Positions 53,008 to 63,280 of a stretch of 64,000 nt of DNA are shown in pieces. The stretch spans positions 1-64,000 of the forward strand of contig JARJHS010000014.1 of assembly GCA_029269725.1 (NCBI GenBank), given 5' to 3'. The notes beneath the pieces are model-generated. The model was not told where the DNA came from, did no database searches, and was given only the letters and a program-made list of their open reading frames with translations. Within the stretch, counting starts at the first letter, position 1; every line of letters starts with the position of its first letter. The position numbers were made by a program, and so were the translations under genes. The stretch is from Pollutibacter soli (GTDB taxonomy: Bacteria; Bacteroidota; Bacteroidia; Chitinophagales; Chitinophagaceae).

Positions 53008-54303
53008 CTAGCGCAAAGATTTAAAGGCTGCCCGCATTTCTTCCGTAAATAATTGAGGTTGTTCCCATGCTGCAAAATGTCCGCCTTTATCTACTTCATG
53101 GAAATAAATGAGGTTAGGATAGGCACGCCGGGCCCATGATTCAGGGGAAATAAAAACGTCTTCAGGAAATACCGTAATGGCTACTGGCAATTTTATCATA
53201 TTGGATTTTTGTGCACCGGCACTAACAATTTCAGTGCTTCTGTTCTCCCAGTAAATACGGGCTGCAGATGTGGCCGAATTTGTAAACCAGTACAAAGAAA
53301 TATTATCCAATACATCATTTATTGTTGGAGACTGTTTCGGATCGGCACCATAGGACCAATTCAAAAAACCGGGGTGTAAAAAAAACCAGGCGGCGAGGCC
53401 AACGGGAGAATCCCCAAGGCTATAACCCACACCCTGCGGACGTGATGTCATTGTCGTTTTATAGGTAAATCCTCCTTCCCGGATAGATTTACTGAGATGA
53501 TTAAAGGCAGCCCGTTCCTGTTCTGTGAATCCCTCTGGAGCAATACCGGTTCCCAATGCCATACCGGCTTCGTTTGGCAGTGTTGCCGGTAGATTGCTGT
53601 GGATACCCAATAATCCTGCGGGCGCCTGCAACGCCATCGAATTAACAACACCAGCACCCCAATCACCTCCTTGAGCAACATAGCGTTTGTACCCGATGCG
53701 ATTCATCAGCACTGCCCATGCTTTTGCGATTCGGTCGAGTCCCCATCCCGCTTCGGTTGGCTTTGCAGAAAAACCAAAACCAGGTAATGATGGAATAACA
53801 ACATCAAAAGCATCTTCAGCTTTACCACCATAAGCGGTAGGATTGGTTAAAGGGTCAACAATTTTCAGCAATTCAATTACAGAACCGGGCCAGCCATGAC
53901 TTATGATGATCGGCATTGCATTGGGTTCCTTGGAGCGAACATGAATGAAATGGATGTCAATACCGTCAATGCTAGTAATAAACTGCGGATATGAATTCAG
54001 CTTTGCTTCCACTTTTCTCCAATCATAATTTTTATTCCAGTACTCTGCTAATCCTTTTAATTTAGAGAGGTGGGCGCCTTGCGACTGATCAGAAACAGTT
54101 TCTTTATCAGGCCATCTTGTTTCCATTACCCGTTTCCGGAGATACTCAATATCTGCCTTTGGGATATTAATTTTAAAAGGGCGGATCGATTCAGCTGATC
54201 TTAAATCCGCATGTGATGTACCTTGAGCTTCTGTCATTGTTCCCTGTAGTACCATTGCTCCTCCGATTACCGTACTGGCCAGGATGTGTTTTGTCTTTGT
54301 CAT
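53008..54303 (-). CDS. Secreted epoxide hydrolase (EHN-type N-terminus)
   Basis: 431 aa with signal peptide. The N-terminal epoxide-hydrolase domain (FKINIPKADIEYLRKRVMETRWPD, then WNKNYDWRKVEAKLNSYPQF) is followed by an alpha/beta hydrolase with oxyanion HGWPGSVIE, nucleophile AQGGDWGAGV (Asp) and a final His in VDKGGHFAAWEQP. The overall length and layout match microsomal-type bacterial epoxide hydrolases, although these are usually cytoplasmic. Same cluster as two other alpha/beta hydrolases. Confidence 0.9.
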   Translation of the reverse strand: MTKTKHILASTVIGGAMVLQGTMTEAQGTSHADLRSAESIRPFKINIPKADIEYLRKRVMETRWPDKETVSDQSQGAHLSKLKGLAEYWNKNYDWRKVEAKLNSYPQFITSIDGIDIHFIHVRSKEPNAMPIIISHGWPGSVIELLKIVDPLTNPTAYGGKAEDAFDVVIPSLPGFGFSAKPTEAGWGLDRIAKAWAVLMNRIGYKRYVAQGGDWGAGVVNSMALQAPAGLLGIHSNLPATLPNEAGMALGTGIAPEGFTEQERAAFNHLSKSIREGGFTYKTTMTSRPQGVGYSLGDSPVGLAAWFFLHPGFLNWSYGADPKQSPTINDVLDNISLYWFTNSATSAARIYWENRSTEIVSAGAQKSNMIKLPVAITVFPEDVFISPESWARRAYPNLIYFHEVDKGGHFAAWEQPQLFTEEMRAAFKSLR

Positions 54304-54374
54304 TTTTTGAATTTTAAATTGTTTAAAGTTTTTATTGTTGCATGTTATAGATGTGATGAATAGTGATCAATCCA

Positions 54375-55160
54375 TTAATGAATTTGTAACAGCCAGTAAA
54401 GAATAAAATCTGCTTCTTCTTTCCATTGGGGGTGTTCAAACAATAAATGATTGCGGCCTTTGAATTTTCGATAACCGGTAATCGAATCTTCAGACTCATA
54501 TTTTTTATAGTTGATATAATTCATAGATGCTTTGATCATTTTATCTTCTGAACCTGCAATAAAGAGTAAGGGAGTATGAGGTTTTTTAAAATCTATTTTT
54601 GTCCGGCATCGGAACACATCCCTGATAATTTTTTTTGATTCGGGTATGGCATATTTATAATACAATTGCTTTTGAAGCTCATATTCCATTCCATTGACAA
54701 TAGTGTATTTCCATTTAAGGAATGGCATGGTATACGTCTGCTGGCTGGAAGAAAACAACATCATTGTTTCCCATACCACTTTTAAAAATGAAAAACCAAA
54801 TCTTGGTACACCTTGTGGCGGAAATGAATGGATCGCGATACCTGCAACAGCAAGCTCCCGTTGTAATAATAACTGTACCAAAAGCCCCCCTAAAGAATGA
54901 CCTATGAGTATAGGCTTCTCGGGCAATGAATTTATAATAGCAGTATAATGATCGGATAATGACGAAATAGAATTTAATGCGATTTCATCAATGGAATCCC
55001 TGTTGCGCAATTCTTCCGGTGTCGAATCTTTATATGGCCATGCTGGCGCTATGCACCGGTATCCTTTGCTTTCAAAATATAGCTGCCATTCGTCCCAGCA
55101 ATTATTACCAATAAATGTTCCTGTAATGAAAACAATTGATCTTGGTAATGCCTTTTCCAT
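54375..55160 (-). CDS. Alpha/beta hydrolase
   Basis: 261 aa, no signal peptide. The start IVFITGTFIGNNCWDEWQLYF is followed by the nucleophile elbow LIGHSLGGLLVQLLLQ (Ser near residue 90), an Asp in LFIAGSEDKMI and His in KGRNHLLFEHPQW. Serine-type hydrolase of the lipase or esterase sort. First gene of the leftward cluster and divergent from the TPR histidine kinase. Confidence 0.85.
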   Translation of the reverse strand: MEKALPRSIVFITGTFIGNNCWDEWQLYFESKGYRCIAPAWPYKDSTPEELRNRDSIDEIALNSISSLSDHYTAIINSLPEKPILIGHSLGGLLVQLLLQRELAVAGIAIHSFPPQGVPRFGFSFLKVVWETMMLFSSSQQTYTMPFLKWKYTIVNGMEYELQKQLYYKYAIPESKKIIRDVFRCRTKIDFKKPHTPLLFIAGSEDKMIKASMNYINYKKYESEDSITGYRKFKGRNHLLFEHPQWKEEADFILYWLLQIH

Positions 55161-55473
55161 TTTTGTACTTGTGACTATATGAAGTCAAACCAAAGGCCAC
55201 AAGATTAAATCGCTATCAATCAATAGATTGATTAATTGTAAATACCATCACCACCACGTAATATCGTGGAGAAAATAATTTTTCGACGAAATAAAGTAGT
55301 AGCTTTAGCATCAACCCACCAAACAGGAAAGTATCCCTGGTTCAGCGACAGCAATTATTTCCTGGTTTTTGCAATTGATATTCAGAACTCATCCGCACTG
55401 TTTATTGATATATTTCATTCGAACTAATGCCCTCTAATCAATCTGGCCATTTTATGGTGTATTCATAAAATAA
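55161..55473. other. Divergent promoter region with a perfect inverted repeat
   Basis: Contains AATCAAT-AG-ATTGATT (55218-55233), a perfect 7-bp inverted repeat with a 2-bp spacer, 58 bp upstream of the hydrolase start. No gene seen. Confidence 0.6.
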
Positions 55474-57960
55474 ATGAGTATGTGCAAACTTCAAGTCGGC
55501 ATTATTTTTTGCATAGCAATATGCAATAATGGACTATCGCAATCTTCAACACCACCGGCCATTTCGAATTACGTTTATCATCATCCGTCTGAAGACAAAG
55601 AAACCTGGCAACGATTGAATTTGTGGCTGAGTTCTACCTACTTGCTGGTTGTAAATGAAGGTCAGGCCGATCAGGACTTTTGTCTGCTCAAGGCAAGCCA
55701 TTCATTAGGGTTAAGCCGCCTTCCGATTCTGGCAGAAGGGATCGATGATGCGGAATTAACGCGACAAGCACGATGGATCGATCAGCAAAATCCTGCTGAG
55801 GGTATTCGCCTGTTATCGCTGACAAAGGGAAAGCAACATGTTGAATTGCTAATCCTGCTTGGAGCCTATTATGCTTTTCAACCAAACAATTATCGCCTAT
55901 ATAAAGACAGTGTTGAATATTTTCTCAGTCATGCAATTAAAGAAGCTAAATCCTCAAATGAAGTAGAACTGGGGCGACAAGCCAGATGTTTGCTGACGAA
56001 AATGTATTTCCAGGCAAACGAGGTTGACAAGGGTGACTCCATTTTCATACCGCTGATTAAAGAATGCCAGATAGATGGTGACAAAGAATCGGAAGCAAGG
56101 GCTTTTGCATATCGGGGCATATACGAACCATTTTTACCTGCAATGTTCCAGGGAAAATTGGCGGATATGCAAAGGGCAGCAGAACTGTATCACGAGACGA
56201 ACGACCTAGAAGGGGAGATCAATGCCCTTACTGACGTTGGGTATTTGCTTGTAATTATGAATCAACTACAACCCGCCTATGATGTTTTGATAAAAGCCAT
56301 TAAGCTGCAGGATTCTATTAAGTACCCCTATGTTCAATATAACACCGATATCCTAGCCTTTACCACAATAAATATGCGGAGGTTTGGTGAACCATTAAAA
56401 TACGCTATTCAAACTGTACAAATAGCGGAGGCAACAAGAGATAGCATAGGATGGGGAAGTTTTTATGCACGTCTCGGCTATATGTATAGTTTTACTAACA
56501 GGAATACTGAAACATCGAAATGGAAATCCAAAGCTATTAATCGTTTCTTATTCGATCGAAATCCATTGGTGTATACGCTTCTTCCACCAAATTGGAGTCC
56601 TTGGGAAGCAAAAGATCACTACTTGACAGCATTGAAACTTATCGAGAATGTATCTAAAAAGATTCCAGCAATTAAACTTACCGATCTGGTTCTATACCAT
56701 GAAGCAATTTCAGGTTGCTATATAGGACTCAGGGAATATCATTTAGCCGAACAGCACTTAGGAAAAGCTGATTCTATCGAATCAATATTGCAAACTTTAA
56801 GGGGGCCGTTAAACAGGTCAAGGCTCGATTTACGCTTCGCTTCACTTCATATTATCAAAGGTGAATTTTCTGCAGCCAGAATATTGTTCGAAAAATATTT
56901 CCTGAATCCAAATATTAAGAACGGATTTGGAGAAGATAATCTGGCTTATCAATCTTTGATTTTTTTAGATTCCGTTCAAGGTGATCTGAAAGCAGGAATG
57001 GCACACTACAAAAAGTACATGAAGCATCAGGATTCAGCATTTCAGGCATTCACCGTTCGACAAGCAGACGAACTTAAAGTGCTTTATGAAATCGAAGAAA
57101 AGGAAAAGGAGATAGCACTGTTAAATCAACAGGCGTTGTTCGAGCAAGCCAACCTGAAACAAGCTACTCTTGTAAAAAATCTGACCATCGGAGGTATCGT
57201 TTCGGTGCTGATTATCACTTCCTTACTTTACCGCCAAAACCGCCTGAGAAAAAAGAACAATACCGATATCACGCATAAAAACGAACTACTACAGCATCTC
57301 CTGACGGAAAAAGAATGGTTGTTGAAAGAAATACATCATCGTGTAAAAAATAATCTGCAAATCGTAATGAGTTTGCTAAACTCACAATCTGCCTATATTA
57401 ATAATGCCCCGGCACTCAGTGCCATTCACGACAGCCAGCATCGGGTACATGCTATGTCACTTATTCATCAAAAGCTGTACAATTCAGAAAATCTTTCTTT
57501 CATTGACATGTCACTTTATATCCGTGAACTGGTATCTTATTTAAGTGACAGTTTTAATATGGGTCAACGCATACTTTTTGAATTAAGGGTAGACACACTC
57601 CAGCTGGATGTAAGCCAGGCTGTCCCTCTTGGGCTGATATTGAATGAAGCCATTACCAATTCGATAAAATATGCATTTCCCAATGACAGGGAAGGGGTAA
57701 TAAAAATATCCCTTTCAAATACATACGGTAACCAATATTTATTGGAGATCTCAGATAATGGAATTGGCATTCCTTCGCATCTTGAAAATAAAAAAGATGG
57801 TTCACTGGGTATAAGTTTGATGGCAGGGCTAAGCGAAGACCTGGATGGTAGTTTTTCGATAGAAAATAGTAATGGCACTGCGATAAGGATAATATTCGTG
57901 CATGATATGGGTGTTAAACGAACGAGTCCGCTAATAACTTCATTTGTTAACAGTAACTAA
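55474..57960 (+). CDS. TPR-containing sensor histidine kinase (HisKA_2 type)
   Basis: 828 aa. Signal peptide (IIFCIAICNNGLSQ), a periplasmic region of about 540 residues made of TPR-like helical repeats, one membrane helix (about residues 569-585, IGGIVSVLIITSLLY), a coiled coil, then the HisKA_2/HWE-like phosphoacceptor LKEIHHRVKNNLQIVMSLL (His near 621) and an ATPase domain (LGLILNEAITNSIKYAF, DNGIGIP, GSLGISLMAGL). The layout is common in Bacteroidota. It should phosphorylate the sigma-54-type regulator that starts 10 bp downstream. Confidence 0.9.
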   Translation: MSMCKLQVGIIFCIAICNNGLSQSSTPPAISNYVYHHPSEDKETWQRLNLWLSSTYLLVVNEGQADQDFCLLKASHSLGLSRLPILAEGIDDAELTRQARWIDQQNPAEGIRLLSLTKGKQHVELLILLGAYYAFQPNNYRLYKDSVEYFLSHAIKEAKSSNEVELGRQARCLLTKMYFQANEVDKGDSIFIPLIKECQIDGDKESEARAFAYRGIYEPFLPAMFQGKLADMQRAAELYHETNDLEGEINALTDVGYLLVIMNQLQPAYDVLIKAIKLQDSIKYPYVQYNTDILAFTTINMRRFGEPLKYAIQTVQIAEATRDSIGWGSFYARLGYMYSFTNRNTETSKWKSKAINRFLFDRNPLVYTLLPPNWSPWEAKDHYLTALKLIENVSKKIPAIKLTDLVLYHEAISGCYIGLREYHLAEQHLGKADSIESILQTLRGPLNRSRLDLRFASLHIIKGEFSAARILFEKYFLNPNIKNGFGEDNLAYQSLIFLDSVQGDLKAGMAHYKKYMKHQDSAFQAFTVRQADELKVLYEIEEKEKEIALLNQQALFEQANLKQATLVKNLTIGGIVSVLIITSLLYRQNRLRKKNNTDITHKNELLQHLLTEKEWLLKEIHHRVKNNLQIVMSLLNSQSAYINNAPALSAIHDSQHRVHAMSLIHQKLYNSENLSFIDMSLYIRELVSYLSDSFNMGQRILFELRVDTLQLDVSQAVPLGLILNEAITNSIKYAFPNDREGVIKISLSNTYGNQYLLEISDNGIGIPSHLENKKDGSLGISLMAGLSEDLDGSFSIENSNGTAIRIIFVHDMGVKRTSPLITSFVNSN

Positions 57961-57970
57961 GATAAAGAAG

Positions 57971-59917
57971 ATGAATAAAAAAGTACTCATCGTCGAAGAC
58001 CAGTTTGTAGAAGCCAACGATCTTCAGCTTATGCTGCGTAAAGCCGGTTATAATGTTTGTGGCATCGCACGATCGGTTCCCATTGCGCAGGAAATGATAA
58101 AAAAAAAGAAGCCGGATATTGTGTTGCTTGATATTTTTTTGAAAGGAAAACTAACCGGCATTGATTTAGGCAAACAATTAAGCGAGGAGACTATTCCTTT
58201 CGTATATCTATCTGCCAACTCAAATGAAGAAGTACTGCATGCGGCAAAAACTACACAACCGTATGGGTTCCTGGTGAAACCATTCAGGGAAAAAGACCTC
58301 TTGATAACCATGGGGATTGCAGATTACCGGCATGAACATAGCGAAGAGGCCAATACCAGAAAGGAAACTATTTTAAAAGATAAATTATTGACCATTGCAA
58401 ACAGCGCCGGCAGTTGGGAAAATAAAATGTTGACACTTTGCACAACGCTTAAACTTCATATCTCTTTTGATTATATAACTGCAGGATTCAACACGATCCA
58501 CGATACTTCCAACAGGGCAATAAGCTTTTTAAGGATCGGGTATGAAGAATATCAGAAAATAGGAACACCTGAACTGCTAAAAATATCCGGATTAAAAATA
58601 AATGAGCTTTTCCCGCTGGTGAGAAATACGACCTACGATAATATGCCTGCAATCGTGGCAGATAAACTATTTGAACAAAAATGCAGTGAGCCATCATTAA
58701 CCAAATTATTTTCAGAAATATTTCAAATTAGGTCATTTATCTATTTTCCGTTACATCTGTCAAACGGTGATAATTTTATATTCTGCTTTTATTGCAAGCG
58801 GCCCGATACCTACAAGACCGGGCATATTGGTTTAATGAACCGTTTGCAAAAAACGATGGTTAATGCAATTGAAAGTATGTTGAGTTTAACACATAAAAAT
58901 AGTACAGGCGAAATAAATAGTACTGAAGCGCCTCCTGTTGACAGAAATACTCATGAGATGCCCGGCTTTGAAAGTATTATTGGAAAGAGCCCCCTGCTAT
59001 TGAATGTATTTGATCTTGTTACCCATGTAGCCTATTCGGATACTTCTGTACTTATATTAGGTGAAAGCGGCACCGGCAAGGAACGGATTGCTGATTGCAT
59101 TCATAACCTTTCCACACGAAAAGGAAAAGCTTTTGTGAAAGTAAATTGTGCCGCCCTGCCGACCACTTTGATTGAATCTGAATTATTCGGACACGAGAAA
59201 GGATCATTTACCGGGGCCACCGATAAAAGAATAGGAAAGTTTAGCCAGGCTAATGGGGGAACGATATTTTTAGATGAAATTGGCGAGATGCCTGTTGATC
59301 TGCAGGTAAAACTTCTGCGGGTACTGCAAGAAAAAGAAATAGAACCAATTGGTGGAAAGTCAACTATTAAAATCAATGTTCGTGTTATCGCTGCCACCAA
59401 CAGAAATTTAGAGAAAGAAGTTGCAGAGGGACGATTCCGTCTTGATTTATATTACAGGCTTAATGTATTCCCGATTGAACTACCGTCATTGCGTGAAAGA
59501 ACAGAAGATATACCAGCCCTGGCTAACCATTTTATAAACTACTATAACCGCAAAGCAGGAAAAAAAATTGCCGGGCTTTCGGATAAGGTCCTGAAGAACA
59601 TGACTGCCTATAGCTGGCCAGGAAATATTCGTGAATTGGAAAATTTAATTGAAAGGGGTGTACTGCTTGCTAAAGGAACAATTATTGAAGACATATCAAT
59701 TCCCATAAGTCAAAAAAAGGAAATTTCAATGGTTATGCAGGATCCTCATATTAAAACAATTCTGGAGAATGAACGGGATTATATTATTACTATTTTGAAA
59801 AAATGCGCTGGCAGAATATGGGGTGCTGGCGGTGCTGCCGAAGTATTGAATGTTCCACCGACTACGTTGAAGTCTAAAATGAAGAAACTGGGTATCCATA
59901 AAGAGAGTATGGAATAG
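57971..59917 (+). CDS. Sigma-54-dependent response regulator
   Basis: 648 aa from ATG 57971 (MNKKVLIVEDQFVEANDLQ). Receiver domain (Asp in DIVLLDIFLKG near 53, VKPFREKDLL), a middle GAF-like region, then the sigma-54-interaction AAA+ domain: Walker A GESGTGKERIADCI, a GSFTGA loop in place of GAFTGA, FLDEIGEMPVDLQVKLLRVLQ (Walker B) and WPGNIRELENLIERGVLL. The C-terminus is a Fis-type helix-turn-helix (AAEVLNVPPTTLKSKMKKLGI). It activates RpoN promoters. Its targets may include the divergent hydrolase cluster. An ATG at 57944 lies inside the kinase gene and is less likely. Confidence 0.92.
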   Translation: MNKKVLIVEDQFVEANDLQLMLRKAGYNVCGIARSVPIAQEMIKKKKPDIVLLDIFLKGKLTGIDLGKQLSEETIPFVYLSANSNEEVLHAAKTTQPYGFLVKPFREKDLLITMGIADYRHEHSEEANTRKETILKDKLLTIANSAGSWENKMLTLCTTLKLHISFDYITAGFNTIHDTSNRAISFLRIGYEEYQKIGTPELLKISGLKINELFPLVRNTTYDNMPAIVADKLFEQKCSEPSLTKLFSEIFQIRSFIYFPLHLSNGDNFIFCFYCKRPDTYKTGHIGLMNRLQKTMVNAIESMLSLTHKNSTGEINSTEAPPVDRNTHEMPGFESIIGKSPLLLNVFDLVTHVAYSDTSVLILGESGTGKERIADCIHNLSTRKGKAFVKVNCAALPTTLIESELFGHEKGSFTGATDKRIGKFSQANGGTIFLDEIGEMPVDLQVKLLRVLQEKEIEPIGGKSTIKINVRVIAATNRNLEKEVAEGRFRLDLYYRLNVFPIELPSLRERTEDIPALANHFINYYNRKAGKKIAGLSDKVLKNMTAYSWPGNIRELENLIERGVLLAKGTIIEDISIPISQKKEISMVMQDPHIKTILENERDYIITILKKCAGRIWGAGGAAEVLNVPPTTLKSKMKKLGIHKESME

Positions 59918-60339
59918 GCATTTATCCGGTTAGCTGCGCAATTGACTGAATATATAAAAAATGAGGTTTTTAATCTAACTAAACTCCAGAGTAAATTCAC
60001 AATAGCCCCAAAAACGCTCTTCGTTTTTTTATCCGCCAACTTTACGATTTGAAATTGCCAGGCTCAAATTCAACTTTGTACGCATAAAAGCTTTAGGATT
60101 GATTTGAAAATGATGGCGAGCAGGTTTTCTGCAGCATACGCTGAGCTTTAAGAAAATAGACACTGCCCCCCAGAGTGTCCCCCTACTACCCCCTACCAAT
60201 AAGGTATCAAAGCCTGGAGGAAATTTTTTTAAATTTTAATTATTTAATTCGCTTTATTATCCGTCGACATATCGCTTTTAATCCTTTTACCGAATATTTA
60301 TGTAAAAGATGATGGGAATTACAAAATCGGAATTATAGT
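59918..60339. other. Intergenic region
   Basis: Holds a weak terminator and, at about 60160-60185, a 6-bp inverted repeat GACACT/AGTGTC. No gene recognised. The part from about 60100 has a coding-like look (GCAGGTTTTCTGCAG...) of unknown origin, possibly a transposase scrap. Confidence 0.4.
60009..60030 (+). terminator. Weak terminator after the sigma-54 regulator
   Basis: AAAAACG (60010-60016) and CGTTTTT (60022-60028), 5-nt loop, in a T-run. Low G+C stem. Confidence 0.5.
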
Positions 60340-60571
60340 GAAAATATCAACCTGCTATCCAGATTATTGGACGTACTTGAGCATCCTTGTCGTATTACAA
60401 TTTTTCTTCTGAAAAAGAGAGGGGACACGCTACGGTTGGGCAAATGACAACAGAGATTGGGTTATTTCAATCGACAATTAGTGATCACTTAAACGAGTTA
60501 AAAAAATATCCGCCATAGCGGGTACTACTTCTGGAACTTCAATTCAATATCGCCTAAACAATCTAATTTGA
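60340..60571 (+). pseudogene. ArsR-family transcriptional regulator pseudogene
   Basis: The protein can be followed through three frames: NLLSRLLDVLEHPCRITIFLL, then after a +1 shift TTEIGLFQSTISDHLNELKKYP, then after another shift GTTSGTSIQYRLNNLI and a stop. The first two blocks are the helices and recognition helix (SQSTISDHLNELK-like) of an ArsR/SmtB winged helix. Two frameshifts and a stop after YPP rule out a working gene. It is distant from the arsenic locus of this window and need not belong to it. Confidence 0.8.
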
Positions 60572-60943
60572 ACAGAGATAAAAAAATGTAATAGCAAGTT
60601 TTGCAGAAGAGTTCTAAGTTTTGTTATAAACAATGCTAATAACCCCGTTTTGGACACCCTTTGGGGCCGAGAAATTTCGTAGTTATAAATCTTGGAAGGA
60701 TATGGGAATTCGTCTTGGTCGATTTGTTGATTTGACAAAGCAAACAGGAATCGGTCGGCTGTCTCATAAGTTATGTCTGCCGCTTTTGATTATTTAAACC
60801 CACAGGTTAATTGTTAAAATTATTCGGAAAAAGGTGGCCTCTAGGTGCACCTCATTCTCAAACACCAATTTAGCCTGGCTTTCAATTCAGTACAATCAAT
60901 AAAGACTCTATCTCAAAAAATATTTAGTACGGTCGCGCAATGC

Positions 60944-60972
60944 AAAAAGCCCTCTGGGAGAGGGCTTTTTTT
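60944..60972 (-). terminator. Terminator of tRNA-Asp (bidirectional form)
   Basis: AGCCCTCT-GGG-AGAGGGCT (60948-60966) flanked by A-run and T-run, so it can work in either direction. Directly downstream of the tRNA on the minus strand. Confidence 0.9.
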
Positions 60973-60974
60973 CG

Positions 60975-61048
60975 CGGACCGGACGGGACTCGAACCCGCG
61001 ACCTCCGCCGTGACAGGGCGGCATTCTAACCAACTGAACTACCGATCC
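60975..61048 (-). tRNA. tRNA-Asp (GTC)
   Basis: 74 nt on the minus strand. Acceptor GGATCGG pairs with CCGGTCC. D-loop AGTTGGTTAGA, anticodon loop CTGTCAC with anticodon GTC, T-loop GGTTCGAGTCC. No CCA encoded. Confidence 0.97.
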
Positions 61049-61298
61049 TTACCAAAAACGCTGTTAGCGATTTTTCAGGACGGCAAAGATAGGCGTTTTA
61101 GCTTCTTAACCAATAAAATTTTTAAAAAAACCAGTTTTGCGGGAGAGTGTCTGTGATGCTAAAAATGACCATTCGAACTGACAATCAGCTCATGTCCACG
61201 CGCTTTTCGTGGATATCAAATTAACTTAAATGTGATCCCCCTATAATTTTCATCAGGGCCAGTCCGTTTTTCCAATTATCTCAACAAAAAATCACCCT

Positions 61299-61742
61299 AT
61301 GAAAAATCTGTTCTTTGCCATTGTTATCATCTTCGGATTTCTGTCGCCTATTAGTAGCACCGCCCAGAAAAAAGCCTTAAGAATTGACTCCAGTATGGTG
61401 CCCGCTGATTTTAAAGAATATAAAGATACCTTACTGGTGGTGGACGAAAAATTGCTTATCGGTTACTCCAAATACCTCAGGAAAAATTTCGAAGAACATT
61501 ACTCAGGACCATACAAAATCATTTCCCGGAAAGAATACCTGTCTTTTCAGGGCGGCGATCATCGGTTTGTGTTTACCGGAGTATACAACTATGAGTTTGC
61601 TGGTACAGAATCTAAGAAAGTAATAAAGTATATCCTGATGGACAATAAAACCGGAAAACACTATCAAACAAACGAGACAAAATATTACTCCGAACTAATG
61701 ATCAATTACATTAAAGAACTTAATGCACAATTGAAAAGTTAG
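61299..61742 (+). CDS. Hypothetical secreted protein
   Basis: 147 aa. Signal peptide MKNLFFAIVIIFGFLSPISSTAQ. The mature part has mixed alpha/beta sequence with no family recognised (LLIGYSKYLRKNFEEHY, YILMDNKTGKHYQTNET). Periplasmic. Single gene between the tRNA and the TlpA-like gene. Confidence 0.65.
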   Translation: MKNLFFAIVIIFGFLSPISSTAQKKALRIDSSMVPADFKEYKDTLLVVDEKLLIGYSKYLRKNFEEHYSGPYKIISRKEYLSFQGGDHRFVFTGVYNYEFAGTESKKVIKYILMDNKTGKHYQTNETKYYSELMINYIKELNAQLKS

Positions 61743-62119
61743 ATTCAGTTTAATACAAGATTGGTGTACGCTGGGAACCCAACCAATTAGTTGCGGCTGC
61801 TATTACGTACGGTCAGGATTTAATGGCAATAAAGGTGTCGGATTTGAAATTGATGTGATGATTTTCACTCCGCCATTTGCATGTTTTGAAAACTACAAAG
61901 TCAAACCAAACCCGGCTACGTATTGAATTCTGATTTCATATCTTAAAAAAATCAAAAATTTGGCTGCAGCAGTAATTTGAAAATCAGTTTTTGAATGTAC
62001 TGCAATAGATTGCACACCATCAATCGTCCACCGTTGCTATTCAAATCGAATTTCAATTTTAAAAAATTCGATAGGAAAACTCAGGCAACACGTTCCTTAT
62101 CGAAATGTAACTAACGCTT
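61743..62119. other. Intergenic region with a possible gene remnant
   Basis: A frame of about 60 codons without a start (61741-61926) reads CGCYYVRSGFNGNKGVGFEID and ENYKVKPNPATY before its stop. It may be the tail of a lost gene. No family recognised. Confidence 0.4.
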
Positions 62120-63280
62120 ATGAAAATAACAACGTCTTTTCAGCAGTTGCTGATCTGCCTTTTATTATTGATCACCAACGGAGCCGTATCTGCGCAGAAA
62201 CAATTCAAACTTATAGTTAATCTTCCCGCTGAAATTGATAAGAGTAATATTGAATTCTATCTGGAAGATGGGAAATCTAATTTTAAGATGAAATCGGTTT
62301 CAGCTTCAGGGAATCAATTAACCGCAACGGGTGAATATTTCGGATTATACGCGGCTATCAATATTCAACGACCCCAGGTAGGATCAGCAGAATCTTTCGT
62401 AAATACTTTTTTTGTCCAGGAAAAAACCGGTATTATAACTTTCTCTAAAAAAGATCCATCCGATCTTTCACTAAACAATTACTCGCTTGAGAACGTAGAA
62501 GATTTCAAGGAAGAAAAACAAAGTCGAAAAAAACACTCATCAAAAGAACTAAAAGATGCAATTGATTTTGAGGCAGTTTATTTAGCTTCCATTATCTATG
62601 GTACTGATATGGCAATCACAAATAAACATAACGATTTGCTGAAAGCTTTGGGCAGGAAGGATATTGAATATATCAATGCCCACCTAAATTCCTATTATTC
62701 ATTTTATTTTTTCAAAAATGATATAAGTGTTTCCTCAAGGCTACCTGGAGATTCATTAATGATGGTGTTCAATAAATTTCCGGAAAAATACAGGCTCAGT
62801 GATGAAGGAAATCTTTGCCTTCAGTTCATCGTTGGTAGATCAACTTTTACGGGAAATGAAACACCGATTGAATTTTCGGCCAGGGATATACATGGGAAAA
62901 ATATCAGACTGGCTGATTACAGAAATAAAAAAATGGTGTTACTGCACTTCTGGGGTACCTGGTGTTCGCCTTGTATTGAAGAATTGCCTGCTTTAAAAAA
63001 AATCAGAGAACAGTATCGACCTGATCAACTTGAAATAATTTCCATCACTGTTAGTTCTAAAGACAGTGACTTTTTCCGTATAATAAAAAAGTACGAAATG
63101 GATTGGTCGCATATTCATAACAACGACGATCTATATTATATATACGGAGCAATGGGCACACCGAGAATTTGCCTAATCAATAAAGACTTGAAGGTTATTT
63201 ATGATTCAGTAACACCTGGCAAGGAAGATAATCTTACATTGACAAAATTAAACAAAATGTTGTCGGAGACTTTACATTGA
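62120..63280 (+). CDS. TlpA-like thioredoxin-family protein
   Basis: 386 aa. Signal peptide (LLICLLLLITNGAVSAQ), an N-terminal DUF4369-like beta domain (FKLIVNLPAEIDKSNIEFYLEDG), a helical middle, and a C-terminal thioredoxin domain with GTWCSPCIEELPALKKI (CxxC near residue 282) and cis-Pro region GTPRICLINKD. Periplasmic thiol-disulfide oxidoreductase of the kind common in Bacteroidota; partner proteins unknown. Stands alone. Confidence 0.9.
   Translation: MKITTSFQQLLICLLLLITNGAVSAQKQFKLIVNLPAEIDKSNIEFYLEDGKSNFKMKSVSASGNQLTATGEYFGLYAAINIQRPQVGSAESFVNTFFVQEKTGIITFSKKDPSDLSLNNYSLENVEDFKEEKQSRKKHSSKELKDAIDFEAVYLASIIYGTDMAITNKHNDLLKALGRKDIEYINAHLNSYYSFYFFKNDISVSSRLPGDSLMMVFNKFPEKYRLSDEGNLCLQFIVGRSTFTGNETPIEFSARDIHGKNIRLADYRNKKMVLLHFWGTWCSPCIEELPALKKIREQYRPDQLEIISITVSSKDSDFFRIIKKYEMDWSHIHNNDDLYYIYGAMGTPRICLINKDLKVIYDSVTPGKEDNLTLTKLNKMLSETLH

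Noticed and set aside
60544-60738. 64-codon minus-strand frame
   Set aside because: Overlaps the ArsR pseudogene end; no family and no control signals.
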